From Armatimonadota bacterium (GTDB lineage: Bacteria > Armatimonadota > Chthonomonadetes > Chthonomonadales > Chthonomonadaceae): a stretch of DNA of 9,367 nucleotides. Positions 6,880 through 9,367 of the stretch are shown piece by piece. Below the pieces are notes generated by a model. The model worked only from the letters and a program-made list of their open reading frames with translations. It did not search any database and was not told the origin of the DNA. The stretch covers positions 3,864 to 13,230 of the forward strand of contig JAPLCR010000237.1 of assembly GCA_026392135.1 (NCBI GenBank). Reading direction: 5' to 3'. The stretch's first letter is position 1; every line of letters starts with the position of its first letter. Both the position numbers and the translations under genes were made by a program.

Positions 6880-7950
6880 TTACGAAAAAATAACCTCCTC
6901 CATCTCTTGCGGCTTTGTGTGGGCGGGTACGGTGTGCCCCTCCGCTTCCAGCACTGCGAACAGCGCGGCGAGTGCCACATCTACCTGCGCCGCGTTCGGA
7001 ACGCGAGTTGTGAGGTGCTGTGTCCACATTCCGGGCGCGAACGCCGCCATCATCATTCGATTATGGCGATATTTGCCCGCAACTTTAATCGCTTCATAAG
7101 CGATTCCTGCAACGGGCGGCAACATGGCGATATGTAGGAGTACACGGCGAAACAGTTCAGGGCGGGGTAAGAAGAGGCAGAGCAGAAAGTCTACTACCAT
7201 TACGACGACGATAAAACTGGTTCCACAGCGCGGGTGGATACGGGAGGCTTCAAGGGCGTTTTCGCGGGTTAGGGGAACCCCAGCCTCTAAAGTGTTGATG
7301 GCTTTGTGTTCTGCGCCATGATACTGGAAGACGGCGCGTATCCCCGCCATGCGCGAAATCGCGAGAATGTAGGCAAAGAAGAAGCAGGCGCGAATTGCTC
7401 CGTCTAGCGCGTTCTTCATAAGGTTGGTGGGCGCACTACCTATAATACCGACGTTTGCCAACTTCTCGCCTAGTACCGTTGGGATGAGCCGAAAAACAAA
7501 AAGTCCAAATAGTAGACTTATGAGAATGGTTCCTCCTACGGCGATCTCGTTGATTTTGCTTCCCGCTCTGTTCGTTTCGGTGGGCTTGGCTACAGGAGCG
7601 GAGGGGCTTGGCGTAGTAGCGGGTAAAGGGGCGGCGGATTTGATTGTGGAAGCGTCCTCCAACTGCACTTTGCTGGCGAAGTTGAGAGCGCGAGAGCCGA
7701 GTATCATCGCGTCGAGTATGCCGAGCGTGCCGCGCAAGAACGGCTTATTAAGGAACTTGAGTTTTCCGAGGAGGCTTTTATCCACCTCTTCGCACTGTAC
7801 GACGATGGATCCGCTAGGGCGGCGACACGCCACCGCGAAGAAGCGCGGACTACGCATCATTACGCCCTCCACCACTGCTTGCCCGCCGTAGCGCACTCTC
7901 TCTGCTTCGTTGAGTACGATGACGGATTGGTTTTTTTGTTCGGTTGACAC
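6880..7950 (-). CDS. yqhQ: YqhQ/DUF1385 family membrane protein
   Basis: This 356-residue integral membrane protein belongs to a conserved family of unknown biochemical role, common in Gram-positive bacteria, Chloroflexi and Thermus relatives. The family N-terminus is clear: YGGQAVVEGVMMR at 21-33. The central signature YHGAEHKAI (210-218) and HPRCGTSF (239-246) are complete, and their His, Glu and Cys residues could bind a metal, which is inference only. Likely membrane segments lie near 137-157, 186-200, 243-262 and 268-285. A linker rich in Ala, Pro, Ser and Thr (about 101-128) separates the N-terminal domain from the first membrane segment. Translation starts at GTG (7948-7950), because later starts would remove the conserved motif; the upstream TTAGG is a weak ribosome site. 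In many genomes this gene sits near rpmE, prmC or prfA; here it leads directly into the hybrid kinase, and its own leader is repeat-derived. Confidence 0.92.
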   Translation of the reverse strand: MSTEQKNQSVIVLNEAERVRYGGQAVVEGVMMRSPRFFAVACRRPSGSIVVQCEEVDKSLLGKLKFLNKPFLRGTLGILDAMILGSRALNFASKVQLEDASTIKSAAPLPATTPSPSAPVAKPTETNRAGSKINEIAVGGTILISLLFGLFVFRLIPTVLGEKLANVGIIGSAPTNLMKNALDGAIRACFFFAYILAISRMAGIRAVFQYHGAEHKAINTLEAGVPLTRENALEASRIHPRCGTSFIVVVMVVDFLLCLFLPRPELFRRVLLHIAMLPPVAGIAYEAIKVAGKYRHNRMMMAAFAPGMWTQHLTTRVPNAAQVDVALAALFAVLEAEGHTVPAHTKPQEMEEVIFS

Positions 7951-7952
7951 TT

Positions 7953-7979
7953 TTAACCTAACTCCCTAGCCCCCTATCC
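7953..7979 (+). repeat. Degenerate third copy of the palindrome arm
   Basis: This stretch aligns with the left arm of the hairpin at 8030-8055 in the same orientation. It shares TTAACCT, then AC, then CCTAGCCC, with small insertions. On the - strand it supplies the bases just upstream of the GTG start of the DUF1385 gene, including its weak TTAGG ribosome site. Confidence 0.5.
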
Positions 7980-8029
7980 CAAAATGGAATGGAGGAGTAT
8001 GTAATGCTAATATGATAACAGGGTGGTTG

Positions 8030-8087
8030 AACTTAACCTCACCCAGCCTCTCCTTCGCAAAGGAGAGGGCTAGGGTGAGGTTAAGTT
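8030..8087. repeat. Large imperfect inverted repeat (hairpin, arms about 26-28 nt)
   Basis: The left arm runs from 8030 to 8055 and the right arm from 8060 to 8087, around a 4-nt loop (CGCA). The arms match throughout except for two single-base insertions in the right arm, in its TAGCCC part as read in reverse complement. The hairpin begins three bases beyond the stop codon of the - strand gene at 8091. It could slow or end transcription or protect the 3' end of the message. No T-tract follows on either strand, so a standard intrinsic terminator is unlikely. The shape and sequence look like a dispersed bacterial palindrome. Confidence 0.85.
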
Positions 8088-8090
8088 TGG

Positions 8091-9367
8091 TCACAAAAGC
8101 CCAGAGCGCTTGCGAATCAGCCACTCCAAGCCCAATGGCAGAATGAAGAAGAGCAGGAAGAGGGGCGCGTCCCACAGTTCTATCTCCTCCTCATTGCTTA
8201 CCACAAGGCTATTATTTACTAGAGACTGCGCCCAGTCCCCGATTTTGTCAGGCTGATAGTACCTCCCTCCGCCTGCCGCCGCTAGGCGTTTGAGCATAGG
8301 CTCATCCATCTCCGGCTTTTGCAGTTCGAGGGCGAGGGACTCCACCACAAAACTGGTCGTCGCTTTCGCGTCAGGAATCTCCGGCGACTGCGCCGAAATC
8401 TCGAATTTGCCTAGGTTTTGCGGCTGAAAGTCGGCGGTAAAGAGACCGGGCGCATTCGGCGCGGCTTGCAGAACAATCTCCTTTATAGTACCATTCTCAC
8501 CTTTTAGCTTCGCTATCACCTTCTCTGCTTTGATAGGGCGGTAGAAGCGATTCAGAAGGCGTGCACTTAATACTACCTTCTCACCAAGCCGATAGTTTGC
8601 CCTATCGGCGTTCAGTTGGACGTAGCGGCTATTACCAGGTATCTCTTTGGGCGTGAGAGTGCGGAAAACCTGCCCCCAGTAGCGATAGAAGTGCCTATCC
8701 CCCACCCTCCAGCGCCAGTGCCAAGTACCGTCTACCAGTTGAATATAGCACTTCCCAGATCCGTAGTTCTGATACGCCACAAGCGGGAACGCGCCGAACG
8801 AGTTACTTCGGTTGGGATGAACGGCTAGGACAGTCGCGCCGGGCTTCGCCTTCTCTGCGCCATACGCCCAGTACATACCGGGCAAGTCTGCCCACACCTG
8901 TTCATTCGCAGAGGGGTTGTCTTCTAGCTCAAGGATGGGACTGGCTTTGCCTTCCGCTGTCCTCTGCCACAGGAAAGGCTCCTCCGTCAATATGGGATTC
9001 GGACTAGAGCCGATGTTGACGGGCAGAACGTTTTCGAGAGGCGTTCCGGCGTATTCGTGGGGCACATGCTGTTCACCTGCAATAACAAGGAGGCTCCCTC
9101 CTCTATCCTCCACAAAGCGGTGTAGAGCCTCTAACTGCGGTTGGGTGAACTGCGAACGCGGAACGTCGCCAAGAATGATGATGTCATAATCGAAGAGTGC
9201 CTTCTCGTCCTGAGGGAACGCTTTTATTGGGATGGTTCCCTCCGTTGTTTCAGGGCTAGAGAGTAGAAGGCAGGCGAACTCAAGGCTTTTATCGCGCAGA
9301 ATCGCATTTTTGATATAGCGATACTCATAACGCGGCTCACTCTCTACGAGTAAAACACGTAGCTTCT
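8091..9367 (-). CDS. Membrane-anchored GATase1-like protein (BatA/VWA-associated type), N-terminus outside window
   Basis: The frame stays open from the stop at 8091-8093 to the window edge; the GTG at 9111-9113 is internal and codes Val. The 424 visible residues start with RVLLVESEPRYEYRYIKN (about 3-20), then YDIIILGDV and the FVEDRGGSLLVIAGEQHV segment. This is the glutamine-amidotransferase-like alpha/beta fold found in large membrane proteins beside BatA, MoxR and DUF58 genes. The position expected for a catalytic Cys in GxCxG enzymes has IAGEQ, so catalysis is doubtful. A GATVLAVHPN...LVAYQNYGSGK stretch and the TWHWRWRVGDRHFYRYWGQ motif follow, then a beta-sandwich region (about 265-365). 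A C-terminal membrane helix (about 400-418, LFLLFFILPLGLEWL) ends with RKRSG facing the cytoplasm. A VWA or N-terminal membrane domain is expected upstream but not seen. A role in cell-envelope or stress functions with a MoxR system is inferred. Confidence 0.85.
   Translation of the reverse strand, partial: KLRVLLVESEPRYEYRYIKNAILRDKSLEFACLLLSSPETTEGTIPIKAFPQDEKALFDYDIIILGDVPRSQFTQPQLEALHRFVEDRGGSLLVIAGEQHVPHEYAGTPLENVLPVNIGSSPNPILTEEPFLWQRTAEGKASPILELEDNPSANEQVWADLPGMYWAYGAEKAKPGATVLAVHPNRSNSFGAFPLVAYQNYGSGKCYIQLVDGTWHWRWRVGDRHFYRYWGQVFRTLTPKEIPGNSRYVQLNADRANYRLGEKVVLSARLLNRFYRPIKAEKVIAKLKGENGTIKEIVLQAAPNAPGLFTADFQPQNLGKFEISAQSPEIPDAKATTSFVVESLALELQKPEMDEPMLKRLAAAGGGRYYQPDKIGDWAQSLVNNSLVVSNEEEIELWDAPLFLLFFILPLGLEWLIRKRSGLL

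Larger units (their letters stand above)
7951..8090. repeat. Repeat-filled intergenic region, possible MITE/REP-like element
   Basis: The whole gap between two - strand genes is built from related sequence. The near-palindrome at 8030-8087 has arms that read TTAACCTCACCC(T)AGCCC. A degenerate copy (TTAACCTAACTCCCTAGCCC) starts at 7953 and directly abuts the start codon of the DUF1385 gene. The copy at 7953-7979 is inverted relative to the arm at 8060-8087, so the two could be the ends of an element of about 135 bp. The middle (7981-8029) is AT-richer and holds no recognised gene. No clear target-site duplication is visible. Similar C-rich palindromes of the CCCTAGCCC type are dispersed in many bacterial genomes. 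Confidence 0.5.

Noticed and set aside
7424..7891. + strand open frame (155 codons) opposite the DUF1385 gene
   Set aside because: It is antisense to conserved DUF1385 motifs; no domain or good ribosome site is apparent.
8030..8087. Intrinsic terminator for the - strand GATase-like gene
   Set aside because: The hairpin is strong and well placed, but no T-tract follows it on the - strand, and its arm recurs nearby. It fits a dispersed palindrome better.
1..9367. CRISPR array, tRNA, rRNA, integrase, toxin-antitoxin or defence genes
   Set aside because: Both strands were read for spaced direct repeats, the tRNA T-loop motif and typical families. None was found, so no previously undescribed system of that kind is claimed.

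Overview
The window looks like bacterial chromosome of moderate GC content, densely packed with genes of housekeeping or free-living character. No plasmid, phage or insertion-sequence gene is visible. The gene content (a class I fumarase beta subunit, paired CbiX-type chelatases, a YqhQ/DUF1385 membrane protein, a GtaA-type DUF4965 protein, and a BatA-like protein with a glutamine-amidotransferase-like domain) would fit a Terrabacteria-type phylum such as Armatimonadota or Chloroflexota. This is an inference from family content only, and I hold it weakly.

Left part, + strand (1-1401): the 3' end of a fumarate hydratase beta subunit, then two small class II chelatases of the CbiX/SirB family. 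They follow at 12 nt and at a 1-nt TAATG overlap, so all three probably share a transcript. The two chelatases are paralogues with different active sites. The first keeps one of the two expected metal-binding histidines, and the second keeps both. A 217-nt hairpin-rich leader (1402-1618) separates them from a 693-residue exported DUF4964/DUF5127/DUF4965/DUF1793 protein (1619-3700).

Middle, - strand (3718-7950): a YqhQ/DUF1385 membrane protein is followed after 60 nt by a 1033-residue hybrid histidine kinase. The kinase has the order 7TM sensor, PAS, coiled coil, HisKA, HATPase, REC, REC, HPt, and all phosphotransfer residues are present. No output response regulator is visible. The kinase converges on the DUF4965 gene with only 17 nt between stop codons.

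Right part, - strand (8091-9367): the C-terminal 424 residues of a membrane-anchored protein with a GATase1-like fold, of the kind found beside BatA/MoxR/DUF58 genes. The 140 nt between it and the DUF1385 gene is almost entirely a palindromic repeat: a large hairpin plus a degenerate third copy of its arm. This suggests a small mobile or REP/MITE-like element that now supplies the leader of the DUF1385-kinase unit.

I found no convincing new defence or mobile system. The most unusual points are the asymmetric chelatase pair, the repeat-filled promoter region, and the structured leader of the DUF4965 gene.
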